From Terribacillus sp. DMT04 (GTDB lineage: Bacteria; Bacillota; Bacilli; Bacillales; Amphibacillaceae), in contig NZ_CP077639.1 of assembly GCF_019056395.1 (NCBI RefSeq), positions 398,501-462,500 of the forward strand: a stretch of 64,000 bases of DNA, read 5' to 3'. Below, piece by piece: positions 50,038 through 57,767 of this stretch (its first letter is position 1; the number at the start of each line of letters is the position of its first letter). The notes under the pieces were generated by a model that was not told the DNA's origin, did no database searches, and saw only the letters and a program-made list of their open reading frames with translations. Both the position numbers and the translations under genes were made by a program.

Positions 50038-50823
50038 ATGCAAGCTTGGTTTTCGTTAGTGAAAAAAGAATTTCGTGTTGGAATGCCCATCTTTCTTCTA
50101 GCAGTTATTTTATATATTGTTGCATTGTTGATTGTAGGCATAACTGGTTATAGATTCGGCTATACCATGGATGCAATTGGTATTATGAGTCTTTTCTGGG
50201 GAGCAGGGCATTTCTTTTTTATTACGGTTTACATGCTTTACAGTCTAGGTGTCGAAAGGAAAAGATTGCATCTTTGGCTCCATAACCCCATGCATGCAGG
50301 AGGATTACTTACTGCAAAGCTAGTGACAGGTACGGGTTATTTAGTCATTTCTTTGCTGCTAGTTAGTATTACAGCCTATATAGGTGGGCTGAACTTTATC
50401 GAAATACCAGAGGGAACGTGGTTTAAGTTAGGTGTGTTAGCGTTCATTCATATTGTATTAGCTTCTATAGACTTTTCTATCTACATCATCCTTGCTTATT
50501 GCATTTTTCTCTTTCTAGAAAGATATATGGCTTCCTTCCTTAGTGGTACGGTCGTTTTTATTGGCTCTTGGTTATTTATTTATCTCTTCTTCTGGCTATT
50601 TGGTCAGTCAGAAGCTTACTTGACGATAACGGAGTGGGGAAGTATCGACCTTGGTTATGTAGCACAGGCATTGAACTTTGACATGAATACAAGAGAAGTT
50701 GCTGCAAGTTTGCAAGGTACAGAAACGCAAATCTACATTGGTAATTATGTTATAGAGCTTATTACAGTTTCTATCATCTTTTTCATCGCATCATGGATAT
50801 TAGACAAAAAAGTAGAGGTGTAG
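50038..50823 (+). CDS. ABC transporter membrane protein, YtrC/D-like
   Basis: A 261-residue integral membrane protein with six to seven predicted helices and little else, consistent with an ABC-2-like permease subunit. It is the first gene of a cluster with a YtrA-type regulator and a YtrB-type ATPase, three bases before the regulator, and so probably forms a transporter with that ATPase. The GGAGGGT ribosome site precedes ATG. Sequence similarity to known permeases is not obvious by eye; assignment rests on topology and context. Confidence 0.75.
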   Translation: MQAWFSLVKKEFRVGMPIFLLAVILYIVALLIVGITGYRFGYTMDAIGIMSLFWGAGHFFFITVYMLYSLGVERKRLHLWLHNPMHAGGLLTAKLVTGTGYLVISLLLVSITAYIGGLNFIEIPEGTWFKLGVLAFIHIVLASIDFSIYIILAYCIFLFLERYMASFLSGTVVFIGSWLFIYLFFWLFGQSEAYLTITEWGSIDLGYVAQALNFDMNTREVAASLQGTETQIYIGNYVIELITVSIIFFIASWILDKKVEV

Positions 50824-50826
50824 AGA

Positions 50827-51204
50827 ATGGCCGATACATTTCAATCATCCCAGCCGATATATCTGCAGCTGGCAGATCGGCTGAACAGGCAGATTGTCAG
50901 CGGTGAATTGAAGCCTGGTGACAAGCTGCCTTCCGTTCGGGAAATGGCGGTTTCATCAAAAGTTAATCCGAATACGGTACAGCGAACGTACCGCGAACTG
51001 GAGGCGTCAGGTATCGTGGAATCACGCAGAGGGCAAGGAACATTTGTAACAGATAATGAAGACATCTTATTCTCCACTCGTGAGAAATTAAAAAAAGATC
51101 AAATTGAAAACTTCATCCAAGTCATGCATGACATGGGATATGAGAATGAGGAAATACAAGCAGGGCTGCGATTGTATCTTGAAGGAGGCAGAAGTGATGA
51201 TTGA
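50827..51204 (+). CDS. GntR family transcriptional regulator (YtrA subfamily)
   Basis: A 125-residue regulator with an N-terminal GntR winged helix (about 10-75; LKPGDKLPSVREMAVSSKVNPN, then TVQRTYRELEASGIVE, and the wing GQGTFVT) and the short C-terminal helical tail that defines the YtrA subfamily. Such repressors control adjacent ABC transporter operons, often induced by cell-wall antibiotics. It overlaps the ATPase gene by eight bases. The three TGTACT repeats at the cluster promoter are its likely target. Confidence 0.92.
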   Translation: MADTFQSSQPIYLQLADRLNRQIVSGELKPGDKLPSVREMAVSSKVNPNTVQRTYRELEASGIVESRRGQGTFVTDNEDILFSTREKLKKDQIENFIQVMHDMGYENEEIQAGLRLYLEGGRSDD

Positions 51205-51886
51205 GTTCAAAAATGTGACAAAGCGATACATGACGAAAACAGCATTACGAGATGCTAACCTGAAGCTTGATCAAGGGAAGATCATTGGCTTTGTCGGGTT
51301 AAATGGAGCGGGAAAATCCACAACAATGAAATTGATTGCTGGACTTGCTGTACCAACAAAAGGGTCAATTGAAATTGACGGGGAGAAAGTGACACGCCGA
51401 ATCGCATCAAAGGTCAGTTATTTATCAGAGCTGGATGAGTATTACGCCTTTTATACTGTCCAGCAGACGATTGATTTCTTTGCAACGCAATTTAAGGATT
51501 TTAACAAACAGAAAGCAGAAGAAATTCGAGCGTATATGAATTTGGATGCCAATACGAAGGTGAAGCATCTTTCCAAAGGAAACCGCGGACGTTTAAAGAT
51601 CATCTTAACGTTATCGAGAGAAGTGCCTGTCCTGCTGATGGATGAGCCGCTTTCGGGTTTGGATCCGCTTGTGCGTGATTCCATCGTAAAAGGGTTAATT
51701 ACATTTGTGGACACAGAAAAACAAACTGTTCTGCTCTCCACGCATCAAATTATGGAAGTGGAAATGATTCTTGATGAAGTTATCGCAATGAAGGATGGTG
51801 CTGTCGTTGATCATCGTAATGTCGAAGATCTTCGCTACGATGAGCAGCAGGGCATTTTGGAATGGATGGGTGCGATTTATGAGTAA
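51197..51886 (+). CDS. ABC transporter ATP-binding protein (YtrB-like)
   Basis: A 229-residue ATPase with Walker A GLNGAGKSTT, a shifted signature HLSKGNRGRLKI in place of LSGGQ, Walker B VLLMDEPLSGLD and H-loop STHQIMEVE. The degenerate-looking signature is usual for YtrB/EcsA-like proteins. The ATG at 51197 has GGAGGC upstream and overlaps the GntR gene. It should pair with the membrane protein encoded before the regulator. Forty-three bases later a second ABC ATPase begins, making a compact five-gene set. Confidence 0.92.
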   Translation: MIEFKNVTKRYMTKTALRDANLKLDQGKIIGFVGLNGAGKSTTMKLIAGLAVPTKGSIEIDGEKVTRRIASKVSYLSELDEYYAFYTVQQTIDFFATQFKDFNKQKAEEIRAYMNLDANTKVKHLSKGNRGRLKIILTLSREVPVLLMDEPLSGLDPLVRDSIVKGLITFVDTEKQTVLLSTHQIMEVEMILDEVIAMKDGAVVDHRNVEDLRYDEQQGILEWMGAIYE

Positions 51887-51929
51887 AGAAGCCTTAGAGC
51901 TATTAAAACAAGCAAAGGAGCGAAAAAGT

Positions 51930-52850
51930 ATGCAAAAACAGCCAGCAGTTGAAATTAAGCAGGTTACCAAGGTCATACGCGGTCGCAAAATTATTGATAA
52001 TATCAATTTCTCTATTTATCCAGGGGAGGTGTTCGGCTTTCTGGGGCCGAACGGAGCTGGTAAGACAACGACAATCCGAATGATTGTCGGGTTAATGGGC
52101 ATTACAGATGGCGAGATTCTGATTAAGGGCAATAGTATTAAGACATCTCATGGTGCAGCCATGAAACATATTGGAGCAATTGTTGAAAACCCGGAAATGT
52201 ATAAGTATTTGTCCGGATATCTGAATCTTGTACATTTTGCGAGAATGGGTGACAACGTCGATAAACAACGAATTGATGAGGTAATTGAGTTAGTTGGTCT
52301 GAAAAATAGAATCCACGACAAAGTGAAGACCTATTCTCTAGGCATGCGGCAGCGTCTTGGTATCGCGCAAGCATTGCTGCACAGTCCGGATGTTCTTATT
52401 CTCGATGAACCGACAAACGGACTTGATCCAGCGGGTATCCGCGAGATGCGTCATTATATTCGGAACTTAGCAGAAAAAGAAGGGCTCGCAGTCATTGTCT
52501 CAAGCCACTTGTTAAGTGAAATGGAATTAATGTGTGACCGAATTGGTGTTCTTCAACACGGTAAGATGCTCGGGGTGCAGCAAGTTCATGAATTGTCTAA
52601 TGAACAAACACAAATCGTCAGCTTCCAAGTTGAACCAGCAGAACAAGCGGCCATCGTGCTTCGAGATATGGGCAGCAAGAAACCACAAATGAAGGATGAC
52701 AAAGTTTTGATTGAACTGACACGTGACGAAATCCCAGTCGCTGCAGCCAAGCTCACCAAGGAAGCTATTAATATCTACGGCATCCAAGCAGAAACAAAAA
52801 CATTAGAAGATACGTTCTTGGAATTGACTGGAGGGAAGGAAATTGTCTAA
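51930..52850 (+). CDS. ABC transporter ATP-binding protein (bacitracin-export BcrA-like)
   Basis: A 306-residue ATPase: Walker A GPNGAGKTTTIRM, signature YSLGMRQRLGIAQAL, Walker B VLILDEPTNGLDPAGI and H-loop SSHLLSEMELMCDRI. It closely resembles the ATPase at 57768-58694, so the two are paralogues. An ATG at 51879 is in frame, but AAAGGAG sits nine bases before ATG 51930, and the paralogue begins at the equivalent place. It overlaps the permease by eight bases. BcrA-type transporters often protect against peptide antibiotics; that is inference from family only. Confidence 0.9.
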   Translation: MQKQPAVEIKQVTKVIRGRKIIDNINFSIYPGEVFGFLGPNGAGKTTTIRMIVGLMGITDGEILIKGNSIKTSHGAAMKHIGAIVENPEMYKYLSGYLNLVHFARMGDNVDKQRIDEVIELVGLKNRIHDKVKTYSLGMRQRLGIAQALLHSPDVLILDEPTNGLDPAGIREMRHYIRNLAEKEGLAVIVSSHLLSEMELMCDRIGVLQHGKMLGVQQVHELSNEQTQIVSFQVEPAEQAAIVLRDMGSKKPQMKDDKVLIELTRDEIPVAAAKLTKEAINIYGIQAETKTLEDTFLELTGGKEIV

Positions 52851-53787
52851 GTTTATTGGATTGGTACGAAATGAACATATGAAGACATTCCGCCGTTTGT
52901 CGACGTGGATTATGTTGGGTATTGCAGCTGTTTTATTTATTACGATTGCAGCATTTACAGCTTATTATGCGCCAGATAATAATAGCGACTGGCGTGCAGA
53001 GAACGAACAGCAAATCAAGGATTATCAGCAATATGTAGAGGAAGGCACGCTGGAGCAAGCGGACGTAGCAGGTGATATAGCATTGCTTCAGTATCAGCTT
53101 GATCAAGATATTCAGCCAGTTCAAGAGAATACATTGCCTGCCTATATGGAGACGGTTATGTTCTATGGTTCAGCTTTCCTTATTATGTTTGTTGCTATTA
53201 TTGCAGGAGGGATGGTATCCACTGAGTTTGGTACAGGAACCATCAAACTGCTGCTCACAAAAACACCATCGCGCTTTAGTGTGTTAACGTCTAAGTATGT
53301 GAGCATGCTAGTCACAATGATTATCTTCTTCTTATCCTTTATTGGATTTTCGTTTATCGTCGGAGGTTTATTCTTTGGCTTTACAAACTTTGACGCGAAA
53401 GAAATTATCATTGAAAACGGAGAAGTGTTGAATAGCAATATGCTCGTATCTACAATAAGAGATTACGGGTTGAACTTTATCCAAGTATTGATATATGCAA
53501 CCATTGCTTTTGCTTTATCTACAGTGTTCCGCAACACAGCACTTGCAATCGGATTTTCTATCTTTATATCAATGTTTTTCCCGACAATCAGCATGGTTCT
53601 TTCTAGATATGATTGGTCAAAATATATTCTTTTCAACAATGTGGATTTAATTGCTTACACTCCCGGAAATACACCGCCAGTTGCGGATATGACATTGACT
53701 TTTTCGATAGTGGTCATGCTAGTCTACTTCCTTATTATTACAGCCATTACTTGGTTCAGCTTTATCAAAAGGGACGTAACTGCGTGA
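52843..53787 (+). CDS. ABC-2 family permease
   Basis: A 314-residue membrane subunit with six helices. The first (about residues 19-42) is followed by a large extracellular loop of about 75 residues (WRAENEQQIKDYQQ and LDQDIQP), then the conserved STEFGTGTIKLLLTKTPSR coupling segment. The start is TTG with GGAGGGAAGG upstream, overlapping the ATPase gene. It is paralogous to the permease at 58687-59613, sharing LVRNE at the N terminus and WIMLGI in helix 1. No terminator is evident before ohr. Confidence 0.88.
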   Translation: MSKFIGLVRNEHMKTFRRLSTWIMLGIAAVLFITIAAFTAYYAPDNNSDWRAENEQQIKDYQQYVEEGTLEQADVAGDIALLQYQLDQDIQPVQENTLPAYMETVMFYGSAFLIMFVAIIAGGMVSTEFGTGTIKLLLTKTPSRFSVLTSKYVSMLVTMIIFFLSFIGFSFIVGGLFFGFTNFDAKEIIIENGEVLNSNMLVSTIRDYGLNFIQVLIYATIAFALSTVFRNTALAIGFSIFISMFFPTISMVLSRYDWSKYILFNNVDLIAYTPGNTPPVADMTLTFSIVVMLVYFLIITAITWFSFIKRDVTA

Positions 53788-53887
53788 GCACATCAGTTGC
53801 AATATGTTTAAAATAGCTGTAAAAAGGAAGTAATAACATTGTATGCAGTTTTTTTAAAACTAATAAACGAAGTAGGAGTGAATGAAC

Positions 53888-54304
53888 ATGAGTGACGTAT
53901 TATTTACATCTCACGCAAAAGCAACTGGTGGACGTGAAGGGCATGTGAAATCTGACGATGGATTGATTGATCTTGATCTTGTCCAGCCGGGCAGCAAGAA
54001 AGACCAGCAAGGTTCTAATCCAGAACAATTATTCGCAGCGGGATATTCTGCTTGTTTCGACGGTGCTTTCAACCATGTAGCAAGAGCTGAACGTAAACGC
54101 GTTGAGACAGAAACTTCTGTTGATGTAAGCCTATTAAAAGATGGTGACGGTTTTAAAATTGCTGCTGCTATCACAGTAGACGTGAAAGGCGTTTCCCAGG
54201 AAGAAGCGGAAGATCTTTTAGAAAAAACACATCAGTTCTGCCCGTATTCCAAAGCAACTCGCGGCAACATCGATGTAGATTTGAAAGTTAACGTTGTACA
54301 ATAA
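53888..54304 (+). CDS. Organic hydroperoxide resistance protein (Ohr)
   Basis: A 138-residue thiol peroxidase that reduces organic and fatty-acid hydroperoxides, using lipoylated protein as reductant in studied members. Reactive Cys56 is in GYSACFDGAF and the resolving Cys118 in FCPYSKAT; Arg16 and Glu46 complete the active site. The ATG at 53888 has AGGAG nine bases upstream, while an earlier ATG is too near. It is not next to an ohrR regulator, so it might be of the OhrB (stress-sigma) rather than the OhrA type. A shared terminator follows. Confidence 0.93.
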   Translation: MSDVLFTSHAKATGGREGHVKSDDGLIDLDLVQPGSKKDQQGSNPEQLFAAGYSACFDGAFNHVARAERKRVETETSVDVSLLKDGDGFKIAAAITVDVKGVSQEEAEDLLEKTHQFCPYSKATRGNIDVDLKVNVVQ

Positions 54305-54313
54305 ATAAAAACA

Positions 54314-54350
54314 AAAAACCACTTCTCCAGATTGGAGAGGTGGTTTTTTC
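54314..54350. terminator. Bidirectional terminator
   Basis: AAAAACCACTTCTCC/GGAGAGGTGGTTTTT with one mismatch and a five-base loop, between convergent ohr and yidC2. Confidence 0.9.
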
Positions 54351-54355
54351 TATGC

Positions 54356-55138
54356 TCAATTTTTCTTTTGAAATAGTTTTTTTGCCAATAATGTCTGACA
54401 GATGACGAAGATACCGCCAACTGCCCAATACAAAGGCAGTACAGCTGGAGAACTGAATGAAATAAACCCAATCATAAGCGGTGAAATGATACCGATCAGG
54501 CGTGTTTGCTGTCGTCTGGCTGGATCGACACCAATCTGAGAAACGCGGTACTGCAGCCAATAAATTGCCATTGCAATAATGGTAAGACTGATATCGGCTG
54601 TACCGAGATTGAACCATAGGAAATCATGTGTTGCAATCTCTGGTGTGCTGCGAATCGCAGAATAAAAGCCGAATAAAAATGGCATTTGAATCAGCAGAGG
54701 CAGACAGCCCATAGCAGAGAATGGATTCATGCCGTGCTTACGGTACAATTGCATCATTTCCTGCTGTTGTTTCTGGCGTGACTCGGCATCTGTCTTGTTT
54801 TTATATTTCGCCTGTACTGCATCCAATTCAGGTTTGAAAAGCTTCATCTTTTCCTGCGTTTCGTACCCTTTTTTCTGCTGTATCAGCATAAAGGGCATCA
54901 AGACAAGCCGAACTGCTAATGTAATGAAGATAATGCTGATTCCGTAGTCATCATGCATATAGCTGGCAATTAATTTAATCAAGTAAGAAAAGGGATCTAC
55001 AAAATAGTGATTGAACCAGCTGCCATCAGATGGCGCCCCATTTTCTCCTTGGCATCCTGCCAGCAAGAGTACGAGGGTAAGAGAGCTTAATATAATACCG
55101 TACTTTTTAAAGAAAGTGAATACAGATGTGCGTTGCAT
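54356..55138 (-). CDS. yidC2: Membrane protein insertase YidC2 (OxaA2), lipoprotein
   Basis: Inserts and folds membrane proteins, alone or with SecYEG. The 260-residue protein has a lipoprotein signal with lipobox LLAGC ending near residue 29 and five membrane helices (about 52-82, 128-150, 165-185, 200-220, 222-245). The hydrophilic groove arginine lies in TLAVRLVLMPFML near residue 76, and the basic first cytoplasmic loop carries KKGYETQEKMKLFKPELDAVQAKYK as separate segments. It follows a MifM-like leader gene on the same strand and its ribosome site lies inside a hairpin, so it is the regulated YidC2/YqjG type rather than SpoIIIJ. Its ATG has AAGGAGG nine bases before. Confidence 0.93.
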   Translation of the reverse strand: MQRTSVFTFFKKYGIILSSLTLVLLLAGCQGENGAPSDGSWFNHYFVDPFSYLIKLIASYMHDDYGISIIFITLAVRLVLMPFMLIQQKKGYETQEKMKLFKPELDAVQAKYKNKTDAESRQKQQQEMMQLYRKHGMNPFSAMGCLPLLIQMPFLFGFYSAIRSTPEIATHDFLWFNLGTADISLTIIAMAIYWLQYRVSQIGVDPARRQQTRLIGIISPLMIGFISFSSPAVLPLYWAVGGIFVICQTLLAKKLFQKKN

Positions 55139-55467
55139 ATTTGATTTCCTCCTTGTTGTATCGAATGGTTATTCTTTACATACAACAAGGACTCCGCTTC
55201 ACTATCATCATCTGGACCATCTTTTCGCATCGTTATGCGAATCAGCCAACAGATAATTGGTCTGCTGTGCGCAATATGCTCCGGCATATGATAGTACCGA
55301 TTATCTATTGGACAAATATATTGCCAATGCATCGCTTCTGAGGAGCGAAAATGGCTGGCAACACTAGTTGTCGTCTTGTGGGCCAAGATAACAGTCATCG
55401 TTAGCCCGATATAGAAAACCAACGAAGTAAAATCTTCAGCGAATACGTTCCAAAAAGCGTAAAACAT
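55087..55467 (-). CDS. mifM: MifM-like translation-arrest leader peptide
   Basis: A 126-residue protein preceded by AAAGGAGGTGA and ending 52 bases inside yidC2. The N terminus has one membrane segment (about residues 12-30). Residues 77-92 read RITMRKDGPDDDSEAE, followed by SLL. In B. subtilis MifM, arrest needs Arg69-Ile70, Trp73, Met80 and an acidic run at 86-89; here R77-I78-T79, M80 and acidic 86-92 are arranged similarly but with a shorter gap. The codons right after the acidic run form the 5' arm of a hairpin that hides the yidC2 ribosome site. I infer stalling opens it when membrane insertion is poor. The overlapping C-terminal part after residue 100 may be only passively coded. Confidence 0.78.
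   Translation of the reverse strand: MFYAFWNVFAEDFTSLVFYIGLTMTVILAHKTTTSVASHFRSSEAMHWQYICPIDNRYYHMPEHIAHSRPIICWLIRITMRKDGPDDDSEAESLLYVKNNHSIQQGGNQICNAHLYSLSLKSTVLY
55150..55191 (-). promoter_or_regulatory. Ribosome-site-sequestering hairpin before yidC2
   Basis: In the minus-strand RNA TCCTTGTTGTAT (55191-55180) pairs perfectly with ATACAACAAGGA (55161-55150), 12 bp with an 18-base loop. Five of seven bases of the yidC2 Shine-Dalgarno AAGGAGG (55154-55148) are in the 3' arm. The 5' arm begins at the codon after the acidic arrest stretch of the leader. Confidence 0.8.
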
Positions 55468-55629
55468 CTGCATTCACCTCCTTTCATTCCTTCTATTTTC
55501 CTATACACGCCGGAACTTGTCAAAGTGGCGCAGGGATTCCTCTATCTTGTGGAGAAATGGCTTATAAGAAGCGTTTTCTCTGCTAGAGACAGTTTATTTC
55601 AATTAGTTTTATGACGGAGGGGGATGAAC

Positions 55630-56136
55630 ATGATAAACTGGTTAGCGAGACTACAAGCTGCAGAGGTGAAGCCTATGTTTAAGATACGCGAAGCTAAGTT
55701 ATCAGATTATGAGCAAATTGCGATTCTTTACAAGGAATTATATAACACACATTATGAGCATCAGCCGGAGTATTTCGCCAAAAAGGCAGAACCGCTGGAT
55801 CAGCATGTGTTCGAGAGTAATATATACTTAGATAACAAGAAAGTTTTTCTCGTAGAAAAAGCGAAGGAAGTAATGGCTTTTGCTACTATACGGATTACGA
55901 GCGAAACAGTTTCGCATAAGGCCCATATTTTTATCGAGGAATTTTGTGTTCGCTCTGATATGCGCGGGAAAGGAATCGGCGGCCATTTATTCGAGAAAAT
56001 CAAACGTCACGGTAAAAAGATAGGCGCCACCGAAATTGAATTGAATGTATGGAATTTCAATAACCGAGCGGAAGACTTCTATGTCAAAATGGGGATGCAA
56101 GTCCGGTCCAAACGCATGGGTATATCTTTGAAATAA
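55630..56136 (+). CDS. GNAT family N-acetyltransferase
   Basis: A 168-residue acetyltransferase. The core begins at FKIREAKLSDYEQIAILYKELY, and the acetyl-CoA loop is VRSDMRGKGIGGHLFEKI near residue 115. ELNVWNFNNRAEDFYVKMGM forms the C-terminal strand-helix typical of the fold. An ATG two codons earlier directly abuts GGAGGGGG, so ATG 55630 is used. An internal ATG at 55675, preceded by AGAGGTG, would remove 15 N-terminal residues and start at the usual domain edge, so it is a real alternative. Acceptor unknown. It is alone and ends in a perfect terminator. Confidence 0.85.
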   Translation: MINWLARLQAAEVKPMFKIREAKLSDYEQIAILYKELYNTHYEHQPEYFAKKAEPLDQHVFESNIYLDNKKVFLVEKAKEVMAFATIRITSETVSHKAHIFIEEFCVRSDMRGKGIGGHLFEKIKRHGKKIGATEIELNVWNFNNRAEDFYVKMGMQVRSKRMGISLK

Positions 56137-56139
56137 TTG

Positions 56140-56176
56140 TCGAAAAACCCCTTTGCGAAGGGGTTTTTCGATTTTT
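56140..56176 (+). terminator. Terminator of GNAT gene
   Basis: Fourteen perfect pairs TCGAAAAACCCCTT/AAGGGGTTTTTCGA with a TGCG loop, T-run. Confidence 0.92.
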
Positions 56177-56279
56177 AGATTAATAAATCAGATCTTGTGA
56201 AAATAAATGTAGCCAAGCTGTCACCTCAAGATTATAATTATCTGGAATTACTTAAATAAATTTCCAGGAGGAAACGTAC

Positions 56280-57644
56280 GTGACAAAGAAGCTATTGGTT
56301 GGAATAATCATGGTTTTGCTTTGCTTGCAAGCGGTGGCACCGCAGACAGCGTTTGCTGCCATTAACAAACAAGAGCTGGAAGCCTATGCGGCTGCGCTTG
56401 GAACAGATGTAAAAGGTTTGAACCAGTATTTAAAAGATTTTGAGTGGGGGACCATCGAAGAATATGAAGCTAGCTCGATGGAAGAATTACGGGGATGGTT
56501 AGGAGAGCCTGTCACAGAAGAGAACCTTCAGACTTTCTTGGATGAGTCAGGTTATACAGTAGAAGATATCACGAAAGCGTTGACAGAAGTGGGTTTGGCT
56601 GAAAAAGGATATACTCCGGCTGATATTCTGCTTTATTCCGATTTGAACTGGTTATTGGGAGACCCTGCAACCTCTGAAAACCTTCAAGGATTAACGGAGG
56701 AACTCGGATTAACGGAGAAAGAACTTGCGGGTTTGTTTGCTGCAAACGGACTGGATTTGCATAGCTATATCAGCATGGATGACATATATGAAGTAATTTA
56801 TAACGAAGTCAACGGTGTGTCCTTGCATTTTCTCTTACAGGAAATCGAACTGACACAGGAAGCATTCAATCAGCTATTAGCTGATAATGATAAAAAGCTG
56901 GAAGACTTCCAAAGCTATGATGAACTCGCTGAATTTGTATACGAAGCAACAGGCTACGGCGAAATCTCAATAGATGATTATTGGGAAATGGCTGGTTCGT
57001 TTCTTGATTTAATCGGCATAAGTAAAGGGGAATTCTTCCGAGCATATGCGTATATGGAAGAAGTAGTGCTGCATGATCCGGAAGCCTTTATTACAGGTTT
57101 GGAGGATATTGCTGCACGCGCAGAAGCTCTCGGCAACTTCGAGACTTCCACAGAATTGACGGAAGCGCAAGGACAAGAGCTGATTGCAATCTGGGATGAC
57201 CTGATGGGGATTTTCCAAATGAAAGCCGTTTTCTATTTGGTTGATGGCGACACAAAAACGGCAGTAACAATGGAAGAGTTACTCAAAGTGACAGATTTAG
57301 AGAATCGTGTTTTGCTAGTAGATCTGCTTGATACGCAAGGAAACCATTTGCTTAACTTCACAATTACGGGTGAGCTTTTTGGTTCTGATTTAGTCACAAA
57401 GGCGCCGGTGTTGGAAGTTCCAGAGACTGAAGCGGCAGTGCCTTTGTACACACACGAAGCTCCAGTCAAAGAAAAGGCAGTAGCAGTGCCAGCTAAGGTT
57501 GCTGCAGAAACGGTAAAACAAGAAGGTAAGCGTCTGCCAGATACAGCATCTCCAATTGGTAATATCTTTGCTTGGGGTATTGCATTACTGGCAGCTGGGG
57601 CAGCTCTTTATGTATGGAATCGACGCAAAAAACTTTCTAATTGA
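56280..57644 (+). CDS. Processed acidic surface protein with LPDTA sortase signal
   Basis: A 454-residue secreted, wall-anchored protein. An N-terminal signal peptide (about 1-27, ending TAFAA) is followed by a strongly acidic, helical region with imperfect ~70-residue repeats (compare LGEPVTEENLQTFLDE with LGDPATSENLQGLTEE). A C-terminal sorting signal follows: LPDTA at 419-423, a hydrophobic span and RRKK. LPDT[AS] is the recognition site of the B. subtilis class D sortase YhcS. The family is known as processed acidic surface protein and often has a dedicated sortase beside it, but none is in this window. Start is GTG after AGGAGG. Confidence 0.85.
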   Translation: MTKKLLVGIIMVLLCLQAVAPQTAFAAINKQELEAYAAALGTDVKGLNQYLKDFEWGTIEEYEASSMEELRGWLGEPVTEENLQTFLDESGYTVEDITKALTEVGLAEKGYTPADILLYSDLNWLLGDPATSENLQGLTEELGLTEKELAGLFAANGLDLHSYISMDDIYEVIYNEVNGVSLHFLLQEIELTQEAFNQLLADNDKKLEDFQSYDELAEFVYEATGYGEISIDDYWEMAGSFLDLIGISKGEFFRAYAYMEEVVLHDPEAFITGLEDIAARAEALGNFETSTELTEAQGQELIAIWDDLMGIFQMKAVFYLVDGDTKTAVTMEELLKVTDLENRVLLVDLLDTQGNHLLNFTITGELFGSDLVTKAPVLEVPETEAAVPLYTHEAPVKEKAVAVPAKVAAETVKQEGKRLPDTASPIGNIFAWGIALLAAGAALYVWNRRKKLSN

Positions 57645-57652
57645 TACGTACA

Positions 57653-57687
57653 GCACCATGAATTCTATGATTCATGGTGTTTTTTTA
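57653..57687 (+). terminator. Terminator of surface protein gene
   Basis: GCACCATGAAT/ATTCATGGTGT with a six-base loop and T-run. Confidence 0.88.
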
Positions 57688-57767
57688 TAGAAAAGTGAAA
57701 CAAACAGCCAAGGTGCTCCGTACATATTATGGAAGGATGACAAAATTGTTACAGGAAGGGTGAAAAA

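Noticed and set aside
53806-53831. SigB-like promoter GTTTAA-N14-GGAAGT before ohr
   Set aside because: The -35 is perfect but the -10 deviates at two positions from GGGWAW, which is not enough in such an AT-rich stretch.
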